NCBI RefSeq assembly: GCF_013181195.1
Contig: NZ_SMZP01000001.1
Span: forward strand, 62,001 to 126,000
DNA from: Caulobacter sp. RHG1
GTDB lineage: Bacteria > Pseudomonadota > Alphaproteobacteria > Caulobacterales > Caulobacteraceae
Direction of reading: 5' to 3'
DNA length: 64,000 nucleotides
Notes under the pieces: generated by a model
Databases searched by the model: none
Seen by the model: the letters and a program-made list of their open reading frames with translations, nothing else
Told to the model about the DNA's origin: nothing
Shown: piece after piece, positions 17,427 to 25,473 of the stretch
Numbering within the stretch: the first letter of the stretch is position 1
How the letters are laid out: each line of letters begins with the position of its first letter
Made by a program: the position numbers and the translations under genes

Positions 17427-17545
17427 GCCTCGGACAAAGGGCGGGCAACCTGACCCATGCCCGATTTTCGGGCAACCCGCTTTCAGCAAGGCTTGGAACA
17501 TCGGCGGACGCGAGTGGTTTACGGGGCTCAGCGCAGGAGCAAGTC

Positions 17546-18550
17546 ATGGCCGACACCGACACCCCGCAGCACGAAGCCGCCGCCGACCGCATCGCCCAGG
17601 CCTATCGCGACATCCAAGCGCCGCTGGACGCCAAGGAAGAGCGCTCCTTCCAGCCTGACGAGGACGACAAGGAAGCCATGCAGGCCGGCGCCCGCCCCTA
17701 CCCAGCTCCGCCCTTCCCCGAGCAACACCAAACCAAGCCCGGCGACGAATACGCCCTCGATCCGGCTCCGATGTATGACGCGCCGTTCTACAAGGGCTCG
17801 GGCAAGCTGGAGGGCAAGGTCGCCCTGATCACCGGCGCCGACAGCGGCATCGGCCGGGCCGTGGCCGTGCTGTTCGCCCGCGAGGGCGCGGATGTGGCCA
17901 TCGCCTATCTCTCGGAAGACAAGGACGCGCAGGAAACAAAGGCTGCCGTCGAAAAGGAGGGCAAGCGCGCCATCCTGCTGCCCGGCGACGTGGCCGACTC
18001 CGCCTACGCCAAGGACGCGGTGGCCAAGACCCTGGAAGCGTTCGGCCGCCTAGACGTGCTGGTCAACAACGCCGCCTTCCAGGAACACGTGCTGGACTTC
18101 GAGGACCTGACCGAAGAGCACTTCGACCGAACGCTGCGCACCAATCTCTATGGCTATTTCCATATGGCCAAGGCGGCGGTGAAGCACCTGCCCCGGGGCG
18201 GCTCGATCATCAATACCGGCTCGGTCACCGGCCTGCTGGGCAACAAGGACCTGCTGGACTACTCCCTGACCAAGGGCGGCATCCACGCCTTCACCCGCTC
18301 GCTGGCCACGCACCTGATCGAGCGCGGCATCAGAGTGAACGCCGTGGCCCCAGGGCCGGTCTGGACGCCGCTGAACCCGGCCGACAAGCTGGCCAAGCAG
18401 GTCGCCCAGTTCGGCGGCAAGACCCCGATGGGCCGACCCGCTCAGCCGGAGGAGATCGCCCCAGCCTATGTGTTTTTGGCCTCGCCGCAGACGTCCAGCT
18501 ACATCACCGGCGAGATCCTGCCGATCATTGGCGGGTACAACGGGGGCTAG
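17546..18550 (+). CDS. Short-chain dehydrogenase/reductase (YghA/general-stress type)
   Basis: A 334-residue SDR with a polar N-terminal extension of about 85 residues before the Rossmann fold, the layout of YghA and Bacillus YdaD-type glucose dehydrogenase-like proteins. It has LITGADSGIGRAVAV (cofactor), VNNAAFQ, NTGSVTGLLG (catalytic Ser), YSLTKGG (Tyr-x-x-x-Lys) and VNAVAPGPVWTPLNP. An AGGAG lies about eight bases before the ATG. The substrate is unknown; family members act on short alcohols or aldehydes. Confidence 0.9.
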   Translation: MADTDTPQHEAAADRIAQAYRDIQAPLDAKEERSFQPDEDDKEAMQAGARPYPAPPFPEQHQTKPGDEYALDPAPMYDAPFYKGSGKLEGKVALITGADSGIGRAVAVLFAREGADVAIAYLSEDKDAQETKAAVEKEGKRAILLPGDVADSAYAKDAVAKTLEAFGRLDVLVNNAAFQEHVLDFEDLTEEHFDRTLRTNLYGYFHMAKAAVKHLPRGGSIINTGSVTGLLGNKDLLDYSLTKGGIHAFTRSLATHLIERGIRVNAVAPGPVWTPLNPADKLAKQVAQFGGKTPMGRPAQPEEIAPAYVFLASPQTSSYITGEILPIIGGYNGG

Positions 18551-18568
18551 GCCCCCGCTACCAGCGCC

Positions 18569-19084
18569 TCAGTGCGGCCAGACCTCTTCCAGAACCTTGA
18601 CCTGGCCGTCCTTGAGGCTGACCTCCATCGAGGGCTCTTCGGGCTTACCCGCCGCAAACAGCTCGTAGATCACCATGCCGTCGTTCTGGGCGCTCTCGAT
18701 CACCCGCACCGGCGTGATCTTCTTGCCCGAGGCGGCCGCGGCGTCGCGCACCGGTTTTGGCGCGGAGGCCCAGGCGATGTCGCGCTGTGTCTCGACGATC
18801 TCCCAGCCGCCGTTCTTCTCCAGCAGGTCGAACTCGATCTCCGAGCCATCGGGCATGGTCCCCTCGACATCGTAGTATCGGCGGTCTTCCCGCTCCTTCA
18901 ACTCGGCTTCCTTGATCGTCATTGTCGGGGCGGCGGCCTTCACGACCTTGACCACGGCGGCGGGCAGATCCTTGGGCGCGACCTGGGTGATCTTGGTCTT
19001 GGGGGCGTCGGCGAAAGCCAGCGGCGCCAGGGCCAATACGGCGGCGATAGCCGCAGAAGACGTCAGGATGAGGGGGCGGTTCAT
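18569..19084 (-). CDS. Periplasmic PepSY-like domain protein
   Basis: A 171-residue exported protein. MNRPLILTSSAAIAAVLALA with a cleavage site near LAFADA gives a signal peptide, which fixes the start at 19084 even though the frame is open upstream. The mature part has two copies of a PepSY-like alpha/beta unit: LPAAVVKVVKAAAPTMTIKE with YYDVEGTMPDGSEIEFDLLE, and PKPVRDAAAASGKKITPVRV with VIYELFAAG. Such proteins are thought to inhibit or chaperone periplasmic targets. It is convergent with the SDR gene. Confidence 0.75.
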   Translation of the reverse strand: MNRPLILTSSAAIAAVLALAPLAFADAPKTKITQVAPKDLPAAVVKVVKAAAPTMTIKEAELKEREDRRYYDVEGTMPDGSEIEFDLLEKNGGWEIVETQRDIAWASAPKPVRDAAAASGKKITPVRVIESAQNDGMVIYELFAAGKPEEPSMEVSLKDGQVKVLEEVWPH

Positions 19085-19180
19085 GGCGTTCTCCCGTTCG
19101 TGAAGCCGCTGTCCTAACGCCCGCGCGCTGACATCGGCCTGACGCATGGTATCCAATCGCCTCGTCTAATGGAGTCGCCA

Positions 19181-19570
19181 ATGGCCCGCCGAGTCGCCCT
19201 CGTGTCCCTGCTGGTCGCCGACTACGACGAGGCCATCGCCTTCTATGTCGGCAAGCTGGGCTTCTCCCTGGTCGAAGACACCGACATGGGCGGCGACAAG
19301 CGCTGGGTCGTGGTCTCGCCCGGAACCGAAGGGACCGACTTCCTGCTGGCCCGCGCGGTCGACGCGCAGGCCCAGGCGATCGGCAACCAGGGCGGTGGCC
19401 GGGTCTGGCTGTTCCTGCACACCGACGACTTCGCCGGCGACTTCGCCCGCATGACCGCCGCCGGCGTGCGGTTCCTGGAAGCGCCGCGCTTCGAGCCCTA
19501 TGGCACGGTGGCGGTGTTCGAGGACCTGTCGGGCAACCGCTGGGACCTGCTGCAGCCAAAGGCTGGCTGA
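19181..19570 (+). CDS. VOC-family (glyoxalase/bleomycin-resistance fold) protein
   Basis: A 129-residue single VOC domain: VALVSLLVADYDEAIAFYVG, the middle strands DKRWVVVSPG, and the C-terminal AVFEDLSGNRWDLLQP, in which Glu and Asp match common metal-site positions. ATG 19181 is preferred to 19169 because the bases GGAG at 19171-19174 would serve as its ribosome-binding site at six-base spacing. The substrate is unknown. The next gene begins one base after its stop. Confidence 0.85.
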   Translation: MARRVALVSLLVADYDEAIAFYVGKLGFSLVEDTDMGGDKRWVVVSPGTEGTDFLLARAVDAQAQAIGNQGGGRVWLFLHTDDFAGDFARMTAAGVRFLEAPRFEPYGTVAVFEDLSGNRWDLLQPKAG

Positions 19571-19571
19571 C

Positions 19572-20603
19572 ATGGGCCGCTTCCTCGCGCTCGCGGCCGT
19601 TCTCTTCGCCCTCTCCTCCCCGGCGTTCGCGGCCGACAAGATCCGGGTGCTGTATCTCGACCAGTCGGTCGGCTTCCGCCACGCGCCGGTCACGCGCCCC
19701 AAGAACAGCAACGGCCCGACCCAGTCGGAGCGCGTCCTGGCCGAGATCGCCGCCAAGTCGGGCGCCTTCACCGTCGAGTCGACCCAGGACGCCCGCACGA
19801 TCACGCCCGAAAAGCTGAAGGACATCGACGTCCTGGCCTTCTACACGACCGGCGCCCTACCGATCGCGCCGCAGGCCTGGGCCGCCATCCAGTCATGGGT
19901 CGAGAGCGGCAAGGGCGGGTTTGTGGGCCTGCACAGCGCCACCGACACCGCCTGGCCCTATGACGGCCCGGGCCAGACCTACACCGCCTTCATCAACGGC
20001 AAGTTCGCCGGCCATCCCTGGACGCAGGGCACGCCTGTCACGATCCAGGCGCTGGGCGGCATTCATCCCACGACCAAGGCCTGGCCGGCGCGGTTCGCCT
20101 ATGCCGAGGAAATCTACCAGTTCGCCGACTACGACCCCGCCAAGGTCCGGGCGCTGCAGGCCCTCGACTTCACCGACACCGTCCTGAAGCGACCGTGGTT
20201 CATCCCAATCACCTGGGCGCGTGAGATCGGCAAGGGTCGGCTGTTTTCGACCAGCCTGGGCCACACGCCCAGCACCTGGGACGACCCGCGTTTCCGGGCG
20301 CAGATCGTCGACGCCATCCGCTGGACCGCCCACCGCATGCCGGGCGGCGCCAAGCCCAATCCAGACGAACAGGCTCTGTGGGCGCTGCTTTCGCTGCTGG
20401 CCTATGACAACCGCCCGAAGGCCGAGGTCGAGACTCGCCTGGCGCGTCTCGCCAAAGCTGATCCGGCCTGGTTACGCGACACCGCCGCCCGCACCGCCGC
20501 CCTGCGCCCACTGTGGCCCGGCAAGCCGGACAGCGACCGCACCCGGTTCGATGCCGCCTACAAGGCGGTGCTTCAGGACGTACTGGCCAAGTCTGAAGGC
20601 TGA
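19572..20603 (+). CDS. Secreted ThuA-domain protein
   Basis: A 343-residue product with signal peptide MGRFLALAAVLFALSSPAFA. The following ThuA (trehalose-utilisation, glutamine-amidotransferase-like) domain covers about 22-265: RVLYLDQSVGFRHAP, DIDVLAFYTTG, GGFVGLHSATDTAWPYDGPG and RLFSTSLGHTPSTWDDPRF. ThuA proteins are often linked to sugar or keto-sugar metabolism outside the cytoplasm; the reaction is not established. The start is fixed by the signal peptide and the 1-bp gap to the VOC stop. Its 3' end overlaps the convergent DUF2239 gene by about 30 bp. Confidence 0.85.
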   Translation: MGRFLALAAVLFALSSPAFAADKIRVLYLDQSVGFRHAPVTRPKNSNGPTQSERVLAEIAAKSGAFTVESTQDARTITPEKLKDIDVLAFYTTGALPIAPQAWAAIQSWVESGKGGFVGLHSATDTAWPYDGPGQTYTAFINGKFAGHPWTQGTPVTIQALGGIHPTTKAWPARFAYAEEIYQFADYDPAKVRALQALDFTDTVLKRPWFIPITWAREIGKGRLFSTSLGHTPSTWDDPRFRAQIVDAIRWTAHRMPGGAKPNPDEQALWALLSLLAYDNRPKAEVETRLARLAKADPAWLRDTAARTAALRPLWPGKPDSDRTRFDAAYKAVLQDVLAKSEG

Positions 20604-21145
20604 TCGGGCCCGAAGGCATCGGCCGCATAGGTCCTAAGCTGACCGGCCACATCGACCGGCCAGGTCTCGATACGCGCCTCGAACGCCGCGTCGTCGCCGG
20701 CGAACAGCGCCCGCATGGCGTCCTCGAAGCCCCAGAGATCCCCGCCGATGGCTGAGGCGAAGCGATAGGCCGCTTCGCGCGCGGTGCGGATGCGGTCGGG
20801 CCCCTCGCTGGCCTTGCGCGCAGCCTCGACCAGCTTGCGCAGCGCCACCGACGCCCCGCCCGGCTGGGCCGCCAGCCAGTCCCAGTGGCGCGGCAACAGC
20901 GTGACCTCGCGAGCCGTCACGCCCAGCTTGGGCCGCCCTCGCCCGCGTGGCGCCTCCTCGGCCGGCGACAGACGACGGACAAGATCGACGGTGTCGCCGC
21001 TGAGATCGAAATCGATCGAGCGACCGTCGGGACCGAAGATCAGCACCCCTGCCTCACCGACAAGCGCTTGGGCGGCCAGGGCGGCCTCCAGCTGCGAGCC
21101 GGCGGCGATGCGGTCATGGCCGCGGAAGACGACATAGCGCTCCAT
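20573..21145 (-). CDS. DUF2239 family protein
   Basis: A 190-residue protein matching the DUF2239 layout: YVVFRGHDRIAAGSQLEAAL at the start, LIFGPDGRSIDFDLSG, and the signature RGRPKLGVTAREVTLLPRHW with WLAAQPGGASVALRKLVEAA, an HTH-like stretch. The C-terminal 80 residues are helical. Function is unknown. Its ATG overlaps the GIY-YIG stop by one base (TGATG), so the two are co-translated from the promoter at 21502-21529. Confidence 0.85.
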   Translation of the reverse strand: MERYVVFRGHDRIAAGSQLEAALAAQALVGEAGVLIFGPDGRSIDFDLSGDTVDLVRRLSPAEEAPRGRGRPKLGVTAREVTLLPRHWDWLAAQPGGASVALRKLVEAARKASEGPDRIRTAREAAYRFASAIGGDLWGFEDAMRALFAGDDAAFEARIETWPVDVAGQLRTYAADAFGPDQPSDLASTS

Positions 21146-21480
21146 CAATTCAGCCCCTTCGCGTTCAGGGCCTGAACCCAATGGTCGCGGCGATCCTTCA
21201 GCTTGCCGTTACGAGAGAAGGCGTCCAGCCCTTCGGTGTCGACCACCTCGACAGGTTCGAAGACGAACGCCGCCTCGCCATGCGCCTTCCAGGCGGCCTG
21301 CAGCGACGGTTCGCGGTGCGAGCCCAGTTTCAGCGTGAACCAGATCCCCGTCTGACGGGTCGCCAGGTCGGGCGTCGCGCCGACCCAGGCTTCGCCGGTG
21401 ATCGTGCAGCGCACGGCATAGACGCCGGGCTCGACCTTGCGTTCCTTGTATGCGCGCAGCAGCGCCTTGCGTTCGGACAT
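21145..21480 (-). CDS. GIY-YIG nuclease family protein
   Basis: A 111-residue protein with a small GIY-YIG-like domain: EPGVYAVRCTITGEAWVGAT (the GIY and YIG strands appear as GVY and WVG), Arg in ATRQ, and a C-terminal FVFEPVEVVD that may hold the metal Glu. Stand-alone proteins of this size are common in alphaproteobacteria and have no assigned target. AAGGAG precedes the ATG by seven bases. Upstream is an unusually AT-rich promoter with a TACCCGGGTA palindrome, and downstream is DUF2239. Confidence 0.8.
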   Translation of the reverse strand: MSERKALLRAYKERKVEPGVYAVRCTITGEAWVGATPDLATRQTGIWFTLKLGSHREPSLQAAWKAHGEAAFVFEPVEVVDTEGLDAFSRNGKLKDRRDHWVQALNAKGLN

Positions 21481-21501
21481 GATCGTCTCCTTCGAGACGG
21501 A

Positions 21502-21542
21502 TTTTTACCCGGACGAAATATAAAGTCAATAATACCCGGGTA
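21502..21542 (-). promoter_or_regulatory. Promoter with TACCCGGGTA operator for GIY-YIG/DUF2239 operon
   Basis: On the minus strand TTGACT (21524-21529) and TAAAAA (21502-21507) are separated by 16 bases, a good sigma-70 promoter. A perfect palindrome TACCCGGGTA (21533-21542) lies just upstream of the -35, and a second half-site CCGGGTAA runs into the -10. Such a pair is typical of a repressor site, perhaps of the TetR type; the protein is not identified and no regulator gene is adjacent. Confidence 0.6.
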
Positions 21543-21544
21543 AA

Positions 21545-21934
21545 TTACCCCTGCGGTGGCGTGCGATAGGCGACGTAGCCGCGCTCGACCATCCGCCGGG
21601 TGGCCTCGTAGACCGCCGACAGCTCCTCATAGGCGCTGCGAAGATGGGCCAGGCGGGCGACCTGGGCGTCGGTCAGGGTAGCGGCCGCTTCGGTCATGGT
21701 CGCGGCTTCGGCGACCCAGCGGCCGCGCGCGGTGGCGGCGGCGACCGCCAGACGCTGGAAACGCTCGGCGTCGGCATGGGGGATCGTGGCTCCCAGCACG
21801 GCCTTGTTCGAGGCGAAGGCGGTGTAGTCGATCTGTTCCAGATAGCCGCGCAGGCGGCGCTGAACCTGCGGATCGACGTCGCTGGGCTCGAAATGATCGC
21901 CGACCCGACGCGTACTGGAAGTCATGATCGCCAT
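21545..21934 (-). CDS. Small helical protein, unknown function
   Basis: A 129-residue mostly alpha-helical soluble protein (VQRRLRGYLEQIDYTAFASN, RFQRLAVAAATARGRWVAEA, HLRSAYEELSAVYEATRRMV). No signal peptide or known motif was found. Its stop lies just before the TACCCGGGTA palindrome of the next operon, so it is a separate unit. The start could also be MTSSTRR three codons in. I do not recognise a family. Confidence 0.6.
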   Translation of the reverse strand: MAIMTSSTRRVGDHFEPSDVDPQVQRRLRGYLEQIDYTAFASNKAVLGATIPHADAERFQRLAVAAATARGRWVAEAATMTEAAATLTDAQVARLAHLRSAYEELSAVYEATRRMVERGYVAYRTPPQG

Positions 21935-22040
21935 GACAGCCTCCCATCCGGCCCCATCCTGTTTCAGGGGCCGTTGGCGGAAGGCTGCGCCCGACTGCTT
22001 AACGACGCGTTGCGGCTGTCGCTGCGTTCGCCCCTCCGCC

Positions 22041-24782
22041 TCAGTAGATCAGCTTGCGGAAACCGATCCGGACCGTGCGCCCCAAGGGATCCAGGTAGTC
22101 GCGCTGATAGGCTTGCGGCGTATTGCCGCTTTGGTCGCGGACCGTCTGCTTGGCGTTGAAGATGTTCTCGAAGTTGAGCGACACGTTGCCGTTCTTCAAC
22201 CACGGATACTTGGCGACCAGCGCCTTGTTGGACGTGTTGAGATTGGCGAAGCTCATCACCCCGACCGTCGCCAGGTCCGAGAAGTACAGTGTCTGGCCGC
22301 CGGCGGCGCCGCCGTTCACCCAGGTGGAGCCGCGCCAGGTTGCGTTGAAACGAACGCCCATGCCGTTGCGTGTGTAGCCGCCATTGGCCTGCACCTCGTG
22401 GCGGGCCTGACCGTTGCGCGCGCTGATCGCCGCCCCGTCCAACTGATCCAGCGTCGGCAGCCCCTTGCGGATGGTGATCTCATCGCTGAGTCGCCAGGTG
22501 TGATAGATCGAAAGCTGGATCATGCCCTGACCGGGCTTGGGCATGACGCTGGGCCCTGGACCGCCGGGACCACCTGGGCCACCACCGCCTTGCGCGCCGG
22601 GAGGCGGTCCGAAGCGCATCACGCCACCACCGCCGGGAGGACCACCCGGTCCACCCGGAGGGCCGCCCGGAGGGCCGCCCGGACGCCCGGGGGCCGCGGC
22701 GGTCGGCTTGCCGACCACTTTGAACAGGTTCAGGCCCCAGCGGATGTTCTCGTTCTCGGCGCTGGCGAAATTGACCGGCCGGGCGTCGATCGCCAGCAGC
22801 CGGCCAGCCGCATCCCGCGTGAACCGCTCTGGGAAGGCCCTTTCCAGGTCCGGCGTGATCTCCGGGAAGGACGCGATCATGTTCTTGGTCTGCGCCCGCG
22901 TGTAGGTCGCGCGCAGGGACAGGTCGATCTGCTCGAACGGCTTGTAGGTCGCGCTGAACGTGGAGACCGTGCGGTTGTCATTGCGCAGATTGGCGTTGCC
23001 GCCGGTCGTGCGCGAGATCAGGGCGCTCTGTCCGGTGCTGAAATCGAAGACCACGATGTTGGGCGTCACCAGGATCGGATCGTTGATCTGGTTGGTGCTG
23101 GGCGCGCCCTGCTCATCGGTGTAGCTGGCCAGGAAGCTGACGCCTTTGACTGGGGTGGTCCAGTTGAGGCTGCCGCCCAGCGTGGTCAGCCCACCCAGGT
23201 CCGACAGTTCCTCGTACTCGAAATTGGCGCTGGCCGAGAGATCGCCGGCCTTGGCCAGGAAGCTCCGTCGGGCGCTGGTCAGGGGCACCGTGACATTGCC
23301 CTGCACGCTCTGGCGGTCGCGACTGACGCCGCGCGTTGTGGTCACGCCGGAGCGCACGGTCTTGGAGTCCAGTTCGCGGGTGTCCACGCCCAGCTTGAAC
23401 GACGACTGGATGGGACCGGCCGGGGCCTCGAACAGGGTCCCGTTCAACAGCAGGTCGGCGCTGGCCGAGGTCGAGACCGAGTGGGCGGTGTCGGGCGCCA
23501 TGGCCTTGTAGAGCGAGGGCGAGATCACCCCGAACGGGTTGACCGTCGGATCGCCGGCCGCCACCGCCGCCTGGAAGGCCGAGGCGTCAAAGCCGCGTCC
23601 CGTGGTGGTGTCGCTGACGATACGGTCAAAGTCGCCATTGGCGGCCCAGCGCCAGGAGCCCAGCCGGCCGTTGGCGGCCATCGCCAGCTGGGTCCGCAGG
23701 GTGTCGCTTTCCCGCGCCAGGGCGCTGGGGGCGTTGATGAAGCGATAACCGGTCACCGCATTGGAGAACGGCGAGAACGGGCTGCCCGCCGGCAGGCTGA
23801 AGGTCACGCCAGGCAAGCCCAGCAGCATCTCGGTATGGGTGTCCTCGAGATTGCCGCTCAGCGTCAGCAAGGTCTGCTTGCCCAGGCTGCCGGTACGCGC
23901 CCCGCGCAGGGTCAGCTTCTCCGACTGCGGCAGCAGCCCGCGGGCGGCGGTCAGGTCGCCGGTGTTGTAGCGGCCGGCCAAGCCCGCGAAGTCGGCCAGG
24001 GCCGCACGACCCGCCGCGGCGGAAGTCGGTACGCCGGCGAAGGTCACCGTCGAGCCGGCCAGGGCCGACAGAGCCGGATCGATCTCGGCCCCGCCACCGA
24101 TATTGCCGGTCAGATCGAAGGGCTGGCCGCCCGGCGAGCGGACGATGTCGCGGTCGGTCTCCAGCAGCTTGGGTTGGTGCTGGAACGAGACGTCGACGTT
24201 CCAGCGCTTGTCGCCGTTGATGTTCAGGCGGTTGCCCTGCAGCGTCGAGATCGTGCGCCCGCCGTCGGTGGCGATCCGGGCCAACCCCTCCACCATCTTC
24301 GAATTGAAGTTCTTCTTGAGGATGATGTTCAGCACCCGCTGGTCGGCCTTGTAGCCCTGGCTGAGCGCGACTTCCTCGGGATAGATCTCGAACCGCTGGA
24401 TGGCCTCGGGCGGGATGCCCTGCATCTCCTGCATGCCCGAGATGCGGCGGCCGTTGACCAGCATGACCGGCGGACCGCTGTCGCGGCCCCGGGTGCCCTG
24501 CAGCTGCGGCACCAGGATGTTGATGGCATCCAGAAGGTTGCTGGCTCCCAGGCTCTGGATCGCCTCCTCGTCCATGACGAAGTCCGGTTCGATCGGCGTA
24601 TCGACCTTGCCGCGTCGCTCGGCCTCGACGGTCAGGCTGTCGACCTCATTGGGCGCCTCGTCCTGCTCGCGGGCCTTGGCCTGTCCTTCCACGACCGCCA
24701 CAGGCGCGAGCGCCGGAGGCGCGACGGAAGGGTCAAGAGCGGCGGCGGCCATTCCATAGAGCAGGATGGTCGAAGGGGTCAT
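22041..24782 (-). CDS. TonB-dependent outer-membrane receptor with Gly/Pro-rich insert
   Basis: A 913-residue receptor of the type common in Caulobacter. After a hydrophobic leader (MTPSTILLYGMAAAALDPSV, poor in positive charge) comes the plug: IQSLGASNLLDAINILVPQL, PPVMLVNGRRISGMQE, FEIYPEEVALSQGYKADQRV. A long beta-barrel region follows, ending GRTVRIGFRKLIY with an aromatic last residue. Around residues 695-745 is a low-complexity segment built from PGG/GGP repeats and Met. The start 24782 is used because upstream codons (about 54) are basic and do not form a signal peptide. The substrate is unknown; no neighbour suggests one. Confidence 0.85.
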   Translation of the reverse strand: MTPSTILLYGMAAAALDPSVAPPALAPVAVVEGQAKAREQDEAPNEVDSLTVEAERRGKVDTPIEPDFVMDEEAIQSLGASNLLDAINILVPQLQGTRGRDSGPPVMLVNGRRISGMQEMQGIPPEAIQRFEIYPEEVALSQGYKADQRVLNIILKKNFNSKMVEGLARIATDGGRTISTLQGNRLNINGDKRWNVDVSFQHQPKLLETDRDIVRSPGGQPFDLTGNIGGGAEIDPALSALAGSTVTFAGVPTSAAAGRAALADFAGLAGRYNTGDLTAARGLLPQSEKLTLRGARTGSLGKQTLLTLSGNLEDTHTEMLLGLPGVTFSLPAGSPFSPFSNAVTGYRFINAPSALARESDTLRTQLAMAANGRLGSWRWAANGDFDRIVSDTTTGRGFDASAFQAAVAAGDPTVNPFGVISPSLYKAMAPDTAHSVSTSASADLLLNGTLFEAPAGPIQSSFKLGVDTRELDSKTVRSGVTTTRGVSRDRQSVQGNVTVPLTSARRSFLAKAGDLSASANFEYEELSDLGGLTTLGGSLNWTTPVKGVSFLASYTDEQGAPSTNQINDPILVTPNIVVFDFSTGQSALISRTTGGNANLRNDNRTVSTFSATYKPFEQIDLSLRATYTRAQTKNMIASFPEITPDLERAFPERFTRDAAGRLLAIDARPVNFASAENENIRWGLNLFKVVGKPTAAAPGRPGGPPGGPPGGPGGPPGGGGVMRFGPPPGAQGGGGPGGPGGPGPSVMPKPGQGMIQLSIYHTWRLSDEITIRKGLPTLDQLDGAAISARNGQARHEVQANGGYTRNGMGVRFNATWRGSTWVNGGAAGGQTLYFSDLATVGVMSFANLNTSNKALVAKYPWLKNGNVSLNFENIFNAKQTVRDQSGNTPQAYQRDYLDPLGRTVRIGFRKLIY

Positions 24783-24997
24783 GTCGGCCCACAAAATCGG
24801 AGGTTGCGCGAGTACGCTCACTAAGAGCCTCGCAGCTGCGCTGCAACGCCCCCGAGCATTAAGGCCAAGCTTTTGCGGCATAAAGCGCACACGGGTGTGT
24901 CTCTTCTCGCCAAGATCACGGCGACGCTCACGAAATCCGGCCACATTGCCGGCTTTTCGCGGCTGCTGCGGAAACGATGTTGCGACCCGGAAACAAA

Positions 24998-25027
24998 AAC
25001 CGCGCGCCCGATGCCAGGCGCGCGGTT
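24998..25027 (-). terminator. Rho-independent terminator of the DUF1428 gene
   Basis: Perfect 11-bp arms (AACCGCGCGCC at 24998-25008 and GGCGCGCGGTT at 25017-25027) with an eight-base loop. Read leftward the stem is followed by GTTTTTGTTT. It lies about 50 bases past the stop of the DUF1428 gene. The rest of 24783-25074 shows nothing else recognisable. Confidence 0.85.
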
Positions 25028-25074
25028 CGAGAGTGGAGCCTCACCGTGGGCGAGGCCGGTACAATCTGGAGCTG

Positions 25075-25428
25075 TCAGCGCTCTTCGAAGGCCTGGAAGC
25101 CGCCGTAGATCATGCGCTTGCCGTCGAACGGGGCGTTCTGCATGGAGCCCTTCAGGCGCTCGTCAGCCATCACCTTGGCGTTCACCGCGTCGCGGGTCTC
25201 GCGGTCCTTGTAGGTGATCCACGAGAACACCACGACCTCGTCGTCCTTGGCCTGGACGGCGCGCGGGAACGAGGTCAGCTCGCCATAGGGCACATCGTCG
25301 CCGATACATTCGACGTACGACAGAGCGCCATGCTCCATCCAGACCTCGGCCCCCAATCGGGCCATCGCCTTGTAGGCGTCCAGTTTGTCCTTCGGCACCG
25401 CGAGTACGAAACCATCGACATAGGCCAT
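25075..25428 (-). CDS. DUF1428 family protein
   Basis: A 117-residue dimeric alpha/beta barrel-type protein: MAYVDGFVLAVPKDKLDAYK, ALSYVECIGDDVPYGELTSF, VVVFSWITYKDRETRD and FDGKRMIYGGFQAF are the DUF1428 hallmarks. GGAGGAAACGTC directly precedes the ATG at 25428, so the longer frame to 25467 is not used. Function is unknown; some relatives are induced by stress. It follows the S41 peptidase gene by 45 bp and is followed by a strong terminator. Confidence 0.88.
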   Translation of the reverse strand: MAYVDGFVLAVPKDKLDAYKAMARLGAEVWMEHGALSYVECIGDDVPYGELTSFPRAVQAKDDEVVVFSWITYKDRETRDAVNAKVMADERLKGSMQNAPFDGKRMIYGGFQAFEER

Positions 25429-25473
25429 GACGTTTCCTCCGCTTTGAGTTGGCGTTGTCGAAGACAAGGACGT

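Noticed and set aside
21924..24824. A 966-codon plus-strand frame opposite the TonB receptor.
   Set aside because: It is antisense to a receptor with recognisable plug motifs; the composition is that of a shadow frame.
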